This document shows positions 7,590 to 16,901 of a stretch of DNA of 64,000 nucleotides, in pieces. The stretch is from Pseudoclavibacter sp. AY1H1 (GTDB lineage Bacteria > Actinomycetota > Actinomycetes > Actinomycetales > Microbacteriaceae). Positions within the stretch are counted from its first letter, which is position 1, and every line of letters starts with the position of its first letter. The notes under the pieces are model-generated. The model worked only from the letters and a program-made list of their open reading frames with translations. It had not been told where the DNA came from and made no database searches. The stretch covers positions 496,001 through 560,000 of the forward strand of contig NZ_PSXX01000001.1 in NCBI RefSeq assembly GCF_002931055.1. Reading direction: 5' to 3'. Position numbers and translations under genes: made by a program.

Positions 7590-8371
7590 GTGCACGAAAC
7601 ATCTTCGAACCAGATCCCCCGCCGAACGGTAGTCGGAGCATGGCATGGTCAGTGCCTGTCATCGCGGCCGCAGTCGCAGCTCCCCATGTCTCGGCGAGCC
7701 AGCTGTGCAGCGCAAGCGTCGACTTCAACACGGTTGCGACGAATGGAACCAACTCTTCAACGGGCTTCCCGTCGGCCGTCAGCAGCGTGACGCTCGCAAC
7801 CGGAACGCCGGCCTACCGCGTTCGAATCACACAGACGGATTCCGTGAACACCCAGTTCGGGACTGCATCCAGCTTCTACAACTTCTCGCAGAGCGCGCGG
7901 GCCTGGACGAACAATGACCAGCTCGCAACTCTTCCTGGGCCCGCCGGTCGACTCATCCTGAACCAACGACGCCCCGCAGGCAGCAGTGCGAGCCCGGTGT
8001 ACCAACGCGTCCGGTTCGAGATCATCAACGCTGCTGGTGTTGCGGTGGATGTCACGAACTTCCGCATCACGCTCGATGACATCAATAAGACCGCGAACCA
8101 CGATGATGTGATCGCGTTCGTGGACGCACCTGCAACCGTGGTTGCGAGCTACGGCAACTCGACTGGTACGGGGACGGTCACTAATCCATTCCGCCGGGCG
8201 AACACGGATGGTGTTCCAGCGGGGAGCCCCACCACGTTCTACCGCGACACCTTCGACCTCGGTGCGGTCCCCGCTTCGGGAACAAGGTTGGATTACGTGG
8301 GCGGCACGCCGTATGGATGGCAGTACGTGACGATCAGCGCTCTCTCCTTCACCGCTCCAGGAGCTTGCTGA
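7590..8371 (+). pseudogene. Exported twin-arginine protein, frameshifted in its signal
   Basis: Translation from GTG 7590 (AAGGAAG just upstream) gives a start containing NQIPRRTVVGAW. It then shifts frame, because GCATG is present twice in tandem at 7638-7647. Removing one copy restores RRTVVGAWSVPVIAAAV, matching the signals of three relatives at 19145-20245, 21968-22699 and 22743-23564. After the shift the frame is open for about 240 codons to a final Cys. The mature part (LILNQRR, NPFRRANTDG, YGWQYVTISALSF) is homologous to the protein at 22743-23564. The paired Cys near the mature start (ASQLCSA) and at the very end suggest a disulfide. An internal ATG at 7640 would give a product without the twin arginines. 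The function is unknown. Confidence 0.7.
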
Positions 8372-8452
8372 CGACAGCTCACGGCTACTGAGCTCGAATA
8401 TTGCGGCGGGCCGTCGACATCACGACCGTCCGCTCACCAATCGAGCACCATG

Positions 8453-8491
8453 ACCGGGCCGCCATCGCGAATCTTGCGAGAGCGGCCCGGT
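8453..8491 (+). terminator. GC-rich hairpin after the exported-protein gene
   Basis: ACCGGGCCGC and GCGGCCCGGT are perfect 10-base arms around a 19-base loop that itself contains TCGC/GCGA. There is no T run. It lies 82 bases after the stop at 8371 and also downstream of the minus-strand gene at 8592, so it may serve either. Confidence 0.45.
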
Positions 8492-8591
8492 GACGGTCTT
8501 TCGCCGCACACGGCGTGGGGAGAGCATCCCACCCGCTGACAAGAACACCGCGACGAACGTCGACGCTGACAGGTCCCGCGGGCCGAACGGC

Positions 8592-8843
8592 CTACTCGTC
8601 GAGTCCGGCCAGCTTGGACATCCGCTGAGCGCGTTCCAGACGACGGCGCTGGCGACGGTTCCTGAGGAACCGGACAAAGTAGAGCCAGCCGGGGACCACG
8701 AGGGCGAGTCCGATCACCAGCGAAGTGACGTGAAACCAGACCGTGAGCCCTCCGACGAGCGGCGGTACGGCGATGAGGAGCACGGCCGCCAGCCAGCACC
8801 GAAGGGCAGCAAGCAAATTGGAGGACCGGTAGTTGAAGCTCAC
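8592..8843 (-). CDS. Small membrane protein
   Basis: The gene encodes 83 residues from a GTG start. A short polar start is followed by two or three hydrophobic segments (LAAVLLIAVPPLVGGL, VIGLALVVPGWLYFVRF) and a very basic RNRRQRRRLERAQR tail facing the cytoplasm. No ribosome binding site is visible. The function is not recognised. Confidence 0.55.
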   Translation of the reverse strand: MSFNYRSSNLLAALRCWLAAVLLIAVPPLVGGLTVWFHVTSLVIGLALVVPGWLYFVRFLRNRRQRRRLERAQRMSKLAGLDE

Positions 8844-8923
8844 ACGTCCACGGTATCGGCCACGTTCGACTTTCTCCGCGACGTTTCAAGCCGTGCAGAC
8901 GGAGTATTTGCGAGCTCTGGTGA

Positions 8924-9907
8924 CTAGGCCCTGCGGCGGTGCTGCAGAACAGCCGCCGCGAGTGCGGCGAGGGCGACACCAGCGAGCCCCAGAATCCACG
9001 GCAGCGCAGATGCGCCGGTCGTCGCGTTCTCGGTCGAGTCCGGAGGTTCCGGGGCGCCGATAACCTCGACCGTCTGCGCGGGCTCTTCCGACGCCACCGT
9101 GCTCGGTTCCGCCAGGACTGCACCCGCTGGGAGTGCGCACGAGGCGGCGCCAGCGAAGGGGACACCGTTGATCGTGCCGCCGTTGAGGATCGCGTCCTGG
9201 TCGATGGGGGTGACCGCGAGGTCGTAGCTCGTGAGGACGATCGTCATCTGCGCCAGGTAGGTGCAGTGGAACGCGGTATTGGTCGGCATCCACTCAGAGG
9301 CGAGGCGCATGCCCTTCGCGGAGTTCGCGCGACCCTCGACGGCCTGCAGGTTCACAGGGTCGTTCGCGAAGGCCTCACGCTGGGCCGCGTCCCACGTGTT
9401 CGCCCCACCGGTCCAGGCCGCGGCGAGCGGGACGATGTGGTCGATCTGGACGGCACCGGACGTCGCGACACCACGGGTGAAGGGGACTGCTTCGCCCGTG
9501 TACGGGTCATCGAGGATGCCTCGTTCCACGATGCAGTCGCTTCCATCGCGGAGTACGACGTTCGTGAGGTCCCGCTGCGGCATGTCATTGCGGGCATCGC
9601 ACCCGTTTTCGTCCGGGTCGGACCAGTGCTTGAAGAGGTCGCGGTCGTACCCCGTCGCGGACGAGTTGATCGTCCGCAGCCCCTCAGCGGCAGCTGCGAC
9701 CGCGGCACCGTCGACGTACCAGGCACCGTCCACCTGAGATGCGAATCCGGCGTCGATCAGCGGCGCGACGTTGCTCTTCGCCACGTCGAGTGCGATCGGA
9801 ACGTGCGCGGTGGCGGGTTCCGCCAGAGCAGGGGAGGCGACGGCGGTAGTGACCGCGATCGCAAGGAACGCTCTAGCGGCGCGAGCGCGGAGGAGGGAGG
9901 AGGACAT
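8924..9907 (-). CDS. Secreted HNH (DUF1524-type) nuclease-like protein
   Basis: This 327-residue protein starts with a signal peptide (residues 1-29, ending SPALA). The catalytic-type core is DUF1524/GmrSD C-terminal HNH: D156-H157 in QIDHIVPLA, then NDPVNLQAV with N186, and N195 and K198 in RANSAKG. Such proteins are actinobacterial exported nucleases. The C-terminus has a Pro/Glu/Thr-rich stretch, a hydrophobic helix (ALPWILGLAGVALAALAAAV) and a QHRRRA tail. With NATTG just before it, this resembles a degenerate sortase signal, so the protein may be cell-surface anchored. The ATG at 9907 is chosen because it directly precedes the signal peptide. Confidence 0.8.
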   Translation of the reverse strand: MSSSLLRARAARAFLAIAVTTAVASPALAEPATAHVPIALDVAKSNVAPLIDAGFASQVDGAWYVDGAAVAAAAEGLRTINSSATGYDRDLFKHWSDPDENGCDARNDMPQRDLTNVVLRDGSDCIVERGILDDPYTGEAVPFTRGVATSGAVQIDHIVPLAAAWTGGANTWDAAQREAFANDPVNLQAVEGRANSAKGMRLASEWMPTNTAFHCTYLAQMTIVLTSYDLAVTPIDQDAILNGGTINGVPFAGAASCALPAGAVLAEPSTVASEEPAQTVEVIGAPEPPDSTENATTGASALPWILGLAGVALAALAAAVLQHRRRA

Positions 9908-10076
9908 GCGTGTCTGCAAGGCTAGAACGAGGTGACTGCCCTTTTCGGCGGACGCGCGCGGGAAGCGGAAGAGGAGGTGCCGAGGCAGCTCGGAGATCTC
10001 GAGGCGGGCGTCAACCTGTTCTGAGGAGTGTCCGTGTTCCGTGTTGAGCGTCGAGCGGTGCCGCAACGGCCTTGAT

Positions 10077-11282
10077 CTACCCAGAGACCCGTCGCGCGAG
10101 GAGCGGGAGCGGCGCAGAGACGACCAGGAGCAGCGCGAGAGCGAGCAGCACGCTGGGCGTCGTGAGCGCCGCGCTGGTGCCACCAGCGAACGCGCTACCT
10201 GCGGCTGAAGCCACGAGCGAGACACTGATCCGGAGACCGGAGGCTCTTCCGATGGAGCCTGGGTCGGCCGCGTTCTCCGTCGCTGACGCCAGGAGTACGG
10301 CGATGGGGCCGGCTGCCGCACCCACGCAGAAGAGGAGCAGCCCGAACAGCCACAGGCTCTCCAACGTCAATGCAGAGAGTGCGAGCGCAGTACCCGTGAA
10401 GGCGAGACCCGAGACCAGCTGCAGGCGTGGAGAGGCGGACCACCGGATGGCGCCGTAGGCGATCGCACCGAGCACCTCACCAAGTGCGAGAGCTGCGAAC
10501 AGAAGACCAGAGGCGTCGATGGCGTCGTTCGCTTCGGCGACGCGGGGGACAACAAGAACTGCGACTCCACCGACGGTTCCCGTAACTACGGCGAGGGCGA
10601 GAACCGACAGCATCGGACCCCGGAGCCACCTCACGGGTTCACGTGGTTGAACGGCCGCTGGAGTAGCGTCACTGCCACGAGCGATGCGCAGGAAGAACCC
10701 GGCGCTGAGCACGCCGATACCCCCAATCATCAGGATGATGACGTCCGGGCTGGCGACGAGGACGACCATGCTCACGAGGAGCGGCCCGAGAACCAGGCCC
10801 GTTTGGAAGCAGGCTCCAAGGAGTGAGTAGCTCGCGACGCGTTCTCTTGGACCGAGCGAGGATCTCGCGAGCCAGACACGGACCGCCGTCGTGATCTCCG
10901 GCAGTGAAACTCCCGCGACGAAGGCAGCGATGAGCAAGGCCGCCGTCCAGGAAGAAGCGGAACGGCCAGAGAGGACGAGCGCGAGGATCGCGACGAGGAA
11001 CGTCGCAGCTGCGGCGGTGATGGTCGTGCGTGTTCCGATCCGATCGATCAGGTATCCCTGGGCGATCAGGCCGACTGCGGTGCCGCACGTGAATGCCGCG
11101 CTCGTCCACCCCGCGATGACGAAGGACCCGGTCCAGGCGTGCACGGTCAGGACCACGGCGACAGGGAGCATTCCCAGGGGCACGGTTGAGATCAAGACCG
11201 AGAGAAGGTGTCCGGCCACTCGCCGGTCTCGCATCAATCCGCGATAGATCTGCCGATGCTCCGCGCCCGAGGACGCACTCAT
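10077..11282 (-). CDS. Major facilitator superfamily transporter
   Basis: The protein has 401 residues with about twelve membrane helices in two sets of six. The loop between helices 2 and 3 reads GYLIDRIGTRT, a version of the MFS A motif (G-x-x-x-D-x-x-G-x-R). A longer loop of about 25 residues with PREPVRWLRG separates the halves. It resembles drug or sugar efflux permeases of the actinobacterial type, but the substrate cannot be told. The ATG at 11282 is chosen because it starts directly before the transporter homology; the ribosome binding site is weak. It is divergent from the TPR/Hsp90 operon. Confidence 0.85.
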   Translation of the reverse strand: MSASSGAEHRQIYRGLMRDRRVAGHLLSVLISTVPLGMLPVAVVLTVHAWTGSFVIAGWTSAAFTCGTAVGLIAQGYLIDRIGTRTTITAAAATFLVAILALVLSGRSASSWTAALLIAAFVAGVSLPEITTAVRVWLARSSLGPRERVASYSLLGACFQTGLVLGPLLVSMVVLVASPDVIILMIGGIGVLSAGFFLRIARGSDATPAAVQPREPVRWLRGPMLSVLALAVVTGTVGGVAVLVVPRVAEANDAIDASGLLFAALALGEVLGAIAYGAIRWSASPRLQLVSGLAFTGTALALSALTLESLWLFGLLLFCVGAAAGPIAVLLASATENAADPGSIGRASGLRISVSLVASAAGSAFAGGTSAALTTPSVLLALALLLVVSAPLPLLARRVSG

Positions 11283-11643
11283 CGTCGTGGGGGAGTCATG
11301 CGTGCGTGGGGCAGCCTGCTGCTCGACATGGTTCCGAGAATCGCAGATCGACGTTGGCAATCGCCCGCGAGCAGTCGATCCTTGCGGTCCGCCTGCAGCG
11401 TCATGCCAGCGTTCCGCCGTTCTCGCACCACCGCCCTTGCCCTCATGACTCGAGGTCGACATGGCGCCTCGGGGGCCGTCCGTGGTCGGGGCCCCGAAGG
11501 TCGCGTGACCGCTCGACGATTCTTGGGGAGTGGCCGACCCGTTTCGCAGGATGGGCGGCCTCGTCGACAGCGGCTAGGTTGATCCGAGGCATCTCATTCG
11601 GCTCAAGGAACGCGTCGAAACGTACTCGTACTCGGAGGACCAC
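11283..11643. other. Divergent regulatory gap
   Basis: This gap of 361 bases lies between the divergent MFS gene and the TPR/Hsp90 operon. Only antisense shadows of weak coding quality are seen. TAGGTT at 11576 is a possible -10 box for the operon; no operator-like palindrome stands out. Confidence 0.45.
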
Positions 11644-13875
11644 ATGATCGGTTACGCAGACCTGCAGGATCTTCAGGGGGAGCAGCGCGAGCGCATCCAG
11701 GCGCTGTACGATCGCAGTCATCGCCTCTGGGCTCTCCCGAACGATATGGGCAAGATTGACGCGCTTGAGGAGTTCATCGGTGACTGTGAACGTGCGCAGT
11801 TGCCGCCCCTCATCGCCAGCGCGCTCTTCGACCTGCACGTCACCTACGGTGACGGCGGTCTCACTCGCGAAGCGCTGACAGCTTTCGCTCGACTCATGCG
11901 TCACCTCGACCGCTACGGCGACCTGGTTCATCCAAGCAACGTCACCCGCATGCTCAACGCAGTTGCCACGAGTACCCTCACCATGCTGAACGACCCAACA
12001 CTGCCACTCGAGCAGCTCACGCGAGTCATCGATCTGGTCGAAGCTCAAGTTCGCAGGCGAGGCACCGACCCAGTCGGCGTGCTGGTCGCCAGGGCTGCAA
12101 TTGCCTCGGCCCGCGGCGATGGCCGCGAAACAGCCGACTGGATCGAGCGGTGGCGTTCCGAAGCGAGTGAGGAATGGCGAGCCGACGATCTCGGTGTCAT
12201 CCAAATCGAGTTGCCGCTTATCGCGAGTTTCGACCTGAAGCGCGCCACCGAGACACTCGAGCAGCGACTTCGGATGGTGGGCATCGACCGTGGTCGACTC
12301 GACCTTCAGCAGCGCATCGAAGCGATTCCTGTGCTCGCTATGCTCGCGTTCTTCCATCTCCGCTCCGGCAAGGTCGCCGAGGCCCGCGCCATCGCCGATC
12401 AACTGCTCGATGGCGTGGGCATCGAAGTCCTCGTCCGCGAGGCCGTGGCCTGCCAGCTCATCCCCATCCTGGAGCATCGTCCCGACGCAGCCCTCTTCGT
12501 TGTCGACGACGTCTTGCGCAACCTGTCGTTGGACGAGAGCGACGCGGAGACCTTGGCCGCGGTGGCTCGAAATCGGCTCCTCGCCGACCCTGATGGGGAC
12601 GAAGGTGGCTTGATCCGAGTTCTCGCGCAGCAGGCCGCGGCCGCCCTCGACCGGCGCGGTGCGACCGACGTGCACGTCCGTGAGCTCGCAGACTTCTGGT
12701 GGGCGGGCCTTGAGTCCCGGCCCGCGCCGAGTGCGGTCGACGACGGCGAGACCTGGGGAGACCCAAGTGAGCGTGCGCTGCTGATCCTCTCCGCTGGGTG
12801 GCTCACAAGAGCAGGCTCGGTGCGCGAAGACCGCATCCCCGTGTCCTTGTGGGAGAGATACACGGCGCTGTTCGACAGATTCCGTGAGCTCATGGCAACA
12901 GCGAGTATGGAAGAGACGAATGCCCTCGCTGCCGAGCTCGAAGCTGAGGGAGAACGTCTCCGCTGCGCAACCACACGCTTCTGTGTCCCGCTATTTCACT
13001 CGCTGCAGTCGTCGATGCTCGGCGCCAACGGCCAGGTCGTCGACCTCTACCAGCGCGCGCAGCGCTCCCTGGCGAAAGACCCGACGGCGGTGAACGCCAC
13101 GTACCGCGGGTTCGCTCCCTCGGCCTTCCTCCTCGCGCTCCTCGATGGTGTCTCCACGCCCAGTGTGCCGTGTGCGCAGGTCGACGCGGTCATCGACGTC
13201 GAGGATCAGCTCCGGACGTGGACAGGCGGCTCAGAGGCTCGAGTCCATTTCGCTCGAGCGGAGATCGCCGCCCACAATGGCGACCTGGCGGAGCTGCGCG
13301 AACGCACCGACCGCATGTTCGCCAGCCTCTCTGCCGGTGAGGAGCCCTTTGATCGGAACATCCTCGACCTCGTCGCAGTCCGGCAGACGGCGCTGACCCT
13401 CCCCGACATCGCCCGGAAGGCGGCCATCCGCGTCGCGGAAGCAGGCAACGAGCTGCAACGGCGTGGCGCGGCAGGCTGGTTGTGCTGGATGCGGGTGCGC
13501 GACGGTGACCCTTCCGGTGCCACCGAGCTGGCTGCGCTGCTCGAGTCGGTCGGTGGTGCCACCGAAGAGATCGAGCAGTTGCCCGGCTGGGCGATGCTCG
13601 AGGCGTTGACCGACGCAGATGTCGATCTCGTCTCGGTAGTGGATGCGCTCCTCACCGAGGCAGTCGCGGGTGACTGCACGGAAATCGAACTCTTCGCGGC
13701 CGCGAGCCGAGTGCTGCAAGACCGAGCCCCGAACGACCCGCGGGGAGTGGAACTGAGGAATGAGGTCGAGAGAACCGCACGCCTTCTCGACGAGCGCAAC
13801 GGCCACAACGGGTGGAGCACGCATCTTCACGACCGTTGGCTGAACGAGGACCGGGTCTTCGGGGCGCGAGCATGA
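11644..13875 (+). CDS. Large helical-repeat (TPR-like) protein paired with Hsp90
   Basis: This protein has 743 residues and is almost entirely helical. TPR-like helix pairs are visible at FDLHVTYGDGGLTREALTAF, AFFHLRSGKVAEARAIADQL and ARAEIAAHNGDLAELRER. No signal peptide, membrane segment or enzyme motif is seen, so it is a cytoplasmic scaffold type. The ATG has a strong GGAGGA seven bases upstream. Its last codons overlap the Hsp90-like gene by four bases (ATGA), so the two are co-translated in fixed proportion. TPR proteins are classical Hsp90 partners in eukaryotes, which makes a co-chaperone or client-adaptor role plausible here; this is inference from context. Confidence 0.8.
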   Translation: MIGYADLQDLQGEQRERIQALYDRSHRLWALPNDMGKIDALEEFIGDCERAQLPPLIASALFDLHVTYGDGGLTREALTAFARLMRHLDRYGDLVHPSNVTRMLNAVATSTLTMLNDPTLPLEQLTRVIDLVEAQVRRRGTDPVGVLVARAAIASARGDGRETADWIERWRSEASEEWRADDLGVIQIELPLIASFDLKRATETLEQRLRMVGIDRGRLDLQQRIEAIPVLAMLAFFHLRSGKVAEARAIADQLLDGVGIEVLVREAVACQLIPILEHRPDAALFVVDDVLRNLSLDESDAETLAAVARNRLLADPDGDEGGLIRVLAQQAAAALDRRGATDVHVRELADFWWAGLESRPAPSAVDDGETWGDPSERALLILSAGWLTRAGSVREDRIPVSLWERYTALFDRFRELMATASMEETNALAAELEAEGERLRCATTRFCVPLFHSLQSSMLGANGQVVDLYQRAQRSLAKDPTAVNATYRGFAPSAFLLALLDGVSTPSVPCAQVDAVIDVEDQLRTWTGGSEARVHFARAEIAAHNGDLAELRERTDRMFASLSAGEEPFDRNILDLVAVRQTALTLPDIARKAAIRVAEAGNELQRRGAAGWLCWMRVRDGDPSGATELAALLESVGGATEEIEQLPGWAMLEALTDADVDLVSVVDALLTEAVAGDCTEIELFAAASRVLQDRAPNDPRGVELRNEVERTARLLDERNGHNGWSTHLHDRWLNEDRVFGARA

Positions 13876-15671
13876 GGGACGAGCGCTTCCTCGTCGACCT
13901 CCGCGGGCTCGTCGACATCCTGTCCCATCACTTGTACTCCAGCCCGAGGGTCTACCTGCGTGAGCTCATACAGAACGCGCGGGATGCGGTGGTCGCACGG
14001 CACGAGATCGATCCTGACTCACCAGAGCAGATCAGCATCACCGTCGACGAGGCTTCCGGGGCGGTGATCGTCCGAGACCAGGGCATTGGCCTCACCGAAC
14101 AGGAAATGCGCGACGTGCTCGCGACCATCGGCGCGTCGAGCAAGCGAGAAGACTTCGCTCGGACCCGGCGCAAGTACCTCGGACAGTTCGGCATCGGGCT
14201 GCTGTCCTGCTTCCTGATCGCGGACCGCATCGAGGTACGTTCTCGCAGCGCCAGGACTGCAGATGCGGCCACGATCAGCTGGGTGGGTAGCGCGGACGGC
14301 ACCTTCACCATCAGCCCCGCCACCGAACCCCTCGCTGAGCCAGGCACTGAGGTGCGCGTAGAGGCCCGACCCGACGAGTGGGAATGGACCCAACCGCATC
14401 GAGTGCGACTGCTGGCAGAGCGCTTCGCGGGACTGCTCGAGCTGCCCGTCGCGCTCCATCGCGGACCCGTCTTGCCCGCTGAGATCGTCAGCCAGCGGAC
14501 ACAGCCCTGGCGGGGCAGCGCACAGGAGATGGAGGACTGGGCGCACCAGGAGCTGGGATTCCGGCCACTCGCAATCCTCCCGGTCGCTGTGCCCGGCGCG
14601 GGGGTGCGCGGGCTCGCGTTCATCGCTGATAGCCCCGGCCAGGTTGGCACGCGTCGAGGTGACACTGTCTACTCGAAGGGGATGTTCGTCACCGACAGCA
14701 GCGTGCAATTGGTTCCATCCTGGGCGTACTTCGTACGCCTCGTCGTGGAAGCCGGTGATCTGCCGCTCACTGCATCCCGCGAGGCACTTCAAGATTCGGT
14801 CACCATCGACGCCGTCAAAGAGCAGGTGGGCATACAGGTCCGGGAAGGCATCGAGCGTTTCGCTGAGAACGATCCCGCTGGGTTCGCCAGATTCCTGGAT
14901 GTCCACGCCAAAGGCCTGATGGCGATGGCGGTCAGCGACGACGACATGCTCGATCTCGTGTCGCAGAGCGTGAAATGGGAGACCAACGAGGGCTACCAGA
15001 CCCTGGCGCAGATGCGGCGCCGCGCGGAGGTGGTGCTCTATACGACCTCGATGACTGACTTTACGGCTTTCGCTCCGATTCTCGCCGCGCGCGGGACACC
15101 CCTCGTGAACGCCTCCTATGTCTACGGACGTGAGATCCTGCGACGTCTGGTCGAGCGTCCGCTTCGAGGGGCACGGCTGCGAGCTTTCGATGCGGGGCGC
15201 TTCATCGATGAGCTTCAGCGTCCGCTTGCCGGGGACACTGCGGCCCAGCTACTTGAGGAGCAGGCGCGCCCGGTGCTGCAACAACTCGGGGTCGCACTCG
15301 ACCTGCGAGAATTCTCGCCCGTCACGGTGCCGGTGCTGTTCCTCGGCGCCTCCGGGGACGCTGAGTTCGACGCAGCCAGCGACGACGAAGCCGACGGCGA
15401 TGACGCCTGGGGCGACCTCCTCAGCGATCTCGTCACGCCAGCTGAGTCGTCTGCGCCGCGCGGCCCACGCCTGGTCGTCAACGTCGGAAGCACTTCTGTG
15501 CGCGCCTTCGGGACGATCAAGGATCGCTACGTCCGAGAGGAGGCGATCGCCGGCCTCTACGTCATCGGCAGGCTCACCGCGGGGGAACGCCTCCAGCCAC
15601 AAGACGCAGTGCTCCTCAACCGGGCCCTGCAGGCGCTGATGACGGCGGCGGGTGATACCGAGACCGAGTGA
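13872..15671 (+). CDS. Hsp90-family (HtpG-like) ATPase
   Basis: This 599-residue protein has the GHKL ATP site of Hsp90. E31 and N35 lie in YLRELIQNARDA; D69 lies in VRDQGIGLT; the glycine lid is FGIGLLSCFLIAD and the last box is GTEVRVEA. The middle domain keeps the conserved Arg in LPLTASREALQD, which contacts the ATP phosphate in HtpG. The C-terminal third is divergent from E. coli HtpG, has an acidic linker (DDEADGDDAWGD) and ends in an acidic GDTETE. It is a paralogue-type Hsp90 rather than housekeeping HtpG, and it is translationally coupled to the TPR-like protein. The substrate is unknown; roles in stress folding or in defence are both possible. Confidence 0.85.
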   Translation: MRDERFLVDLRGLVDILSHHLYSSPRVYLRELIQNARDAVVARHEIDPDSPEQISITVDEASGAVIVRDQGIGLTEQEMRDVLATIGASSKREDFARTRRKYLGQFGIGLLSCFLIADRIEVRSRSARTADAATISWVGSADGTFTISPATEPLAEPGTEVRVEARPDEWEWTQPHRVRLLAERFAGLLELPVALHRGPVLPAEIVSQRTQPWRGSAQEMEDWAHQELGFRPLAILPVAVPGAGVRGLAFIADSPGQVGTRRGDTVYSKGMFVTDSSVQLVPSWAYFVRLVVEAGDLPLTASREALQDSVTIDAVKEQVGIQVREGIERFAENDPAGFARFLDVHAKGLMAMAVSDDDMLDLVSQSVKWETNEGYQTLAQMRRRAEVVLYTTSMTDFTAFAPILAARGTPLVNASYVYGREILRRLVERPLRGARLRAFDAGRFIDELQRPLAGDTAAQLLEEQARPVLQQLGVALDLREFSPVTVPVLFLGASGDAEFDAASDDEADGDDAWGDLLSDLVTPAESSAPRGPRLVVNVGSTSVRAFGTIKDRYVREEAIAGLYVIGRLTAGERLQPQDAVLLNRALQALMTAAGDTETE

Positions 15672-15995
15672 ACAACCCGCCGCGGCGGCATCCTCACCTC
15701 GGCGCACCGCGCGAGCATCCTGCAGTTCAGTGCACATTGGATCCACGACGTGGACGAGGTCAGTGCGGTCGTGCTTCGATCACACGCAGGTGTCGTGCCC
15801 ACCATGACCTCGGTATCTTTCCGCGATTTCTCGTTATGGGAGAAGGTTCTGAACGAACCGGGAACAGCACACAAATCTGCTCACAATTCCACAACCACGC
15901 GTCCCCGAACGAGTTCAGCCGTCTAATGTGCTGACTGGCGTCGAACTCCTCGTAGAGGGTTAGCGCCTGAATTGAGCGCGACGATCGGGGTGGCA
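15672..15995. other. Regulatory gap ahead of an AraC-type regulator
   Basis: This gap of 324 bases has no gene. Bases 15800-15950 are lower in GC. GGTTC-TGAAC-GAACC (15845-15859) is a short palindrome that could be an operator for the regulator that follows. Confidence 0.35.
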
Positions 15996-16901
15996 ATGCT
16001 CTCTGCATATGCTCAGGGCCTCAAGGATGGTGATGCCCTGCAGTGGATGCACGAACAGGGCTGGGGTGTTCGAGATGATGAAGCGTTAGTTCGTGCCCAT
16101 GTGGACTTCATCGGGACCCGAACGTTCTTGGTGGGACGCAACTGGCAAACGACGACGGCCGTCGACACCAACGCGGACTCGTATGATCCCGATCTTGTCC
16201 TGGTGTGTTTCGTTGTGAAGGGCTGTCTCCTTCTCCAGGCCGCAGGGGAAACGACAGAAGAAGTGCCTGCGCCGTACTTCTTCACGTATTCAGCGCGTCG
16301 ACCGGTGCGCATCTCGGCTGTGGAGCCCTGTTCGTGCCTCCTTCTTGGGATACCAAGGGAGCGTCTCGTGGAGCTTCCGTGGGTCGAGAGTCAGGCCCCA
16401 GGGCCCTTCCTGACGAGCAGCAGTTTTCGAAAAGTCCTCATTGCGTCCTTGAACGCCTCCTTCGAATCGCAAATCAAGGAGGGGCAGGTTGGTTTCCACT
16501 CCTGGAGGCGCGGGGTCGAGGACCTTCTGCTTGCAACGCTCGCCGCTACGAACGTGCGGCAGAGTACGAACGGTCAATCGCCGCGAGATCTACGTCTCGC
16601 TCGCGCGCACCACCTGATCGAGGAGAATTTCCGAGATCCAGCCTTTTCGGTCCAGGTGCTGGCCCGTGACCTTAACATCTCCCTTTCGCAGCTGCACCGA
16701 ATTTTCGCAGATGAAGGCAATTCAGTCGGAGTGCTTATTCGCCGCTTGCGCGTAGACCGGGCGCGGACGCTTCTCCGGTCAAGCGACAATTCAAAATCGG
16801 ACCGTTACAGAATCGCACAAGAAAGCGGATTCAGGTCCCTGCGAACCATGCGTCGCCTTTTGAGGCAAGAATCCGCAGGAAGCAAGCCTGCCGGCGACTG
16901 A
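15996..16901 (+). CDS. AraC-family transcriptional regulator
   Basis: The protein has 301 residues from ATG 15996, which has GGGGTGG at good spacing; a TTG at 15972 would add eight residues. The first 190 residues form a cupin-like ligand-binding domain ending in FHSWRRGVEDLLLATL. The C-terminal 100 residues hold the double helix-turn-helix: FSVQVLARDLNISLSQLHRIF and RIAQESGFRSLRTMRRLL. It is a clear paralogue of the regulator at 20540-21553, sharing the W-R-R-G-[VL]-E-[DN]-L-L-x-A segment and the HTH layout. It is the only intact gene between the Hsp90 operon and the mobile remnants. Its target may be the exported-protein genes of this window; that is inference. Confidence 0.8.
   Translation: MLSAYAQGLKDGDALQWMHEQGWGVRDDEALVRAHVDFIGTRTFLVGRNWQTTTAVDTNADSYDPDLVLVCFVVKGCLLLQAAGETTEEVPAPYFFTYSARRPVRISAVEPCSCLLLGIPRERLVELPWVESQAPGPFLTSSSFRKVLIASLNASFESQIKEGQVGFHSWRRGVEDLLLATLAATNVRQSTNGQSPRDLRLARAHHLIEENFRDPAFSVQVLARDLNISLSQLHRIFADEGNSVGVLIRRLRVDRARTLLRSSDNSKSDRYRIAQESGFRSLRTMRRLLRQESAGSKPAGD

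Noticed and set aside
8434-9165. 243-codon Arg/Ser/Pro-rich minus-strand frame
   Set aside because: It overlaps the small membrane gene and the end of the HNH gene in another frame and has shadow composition.
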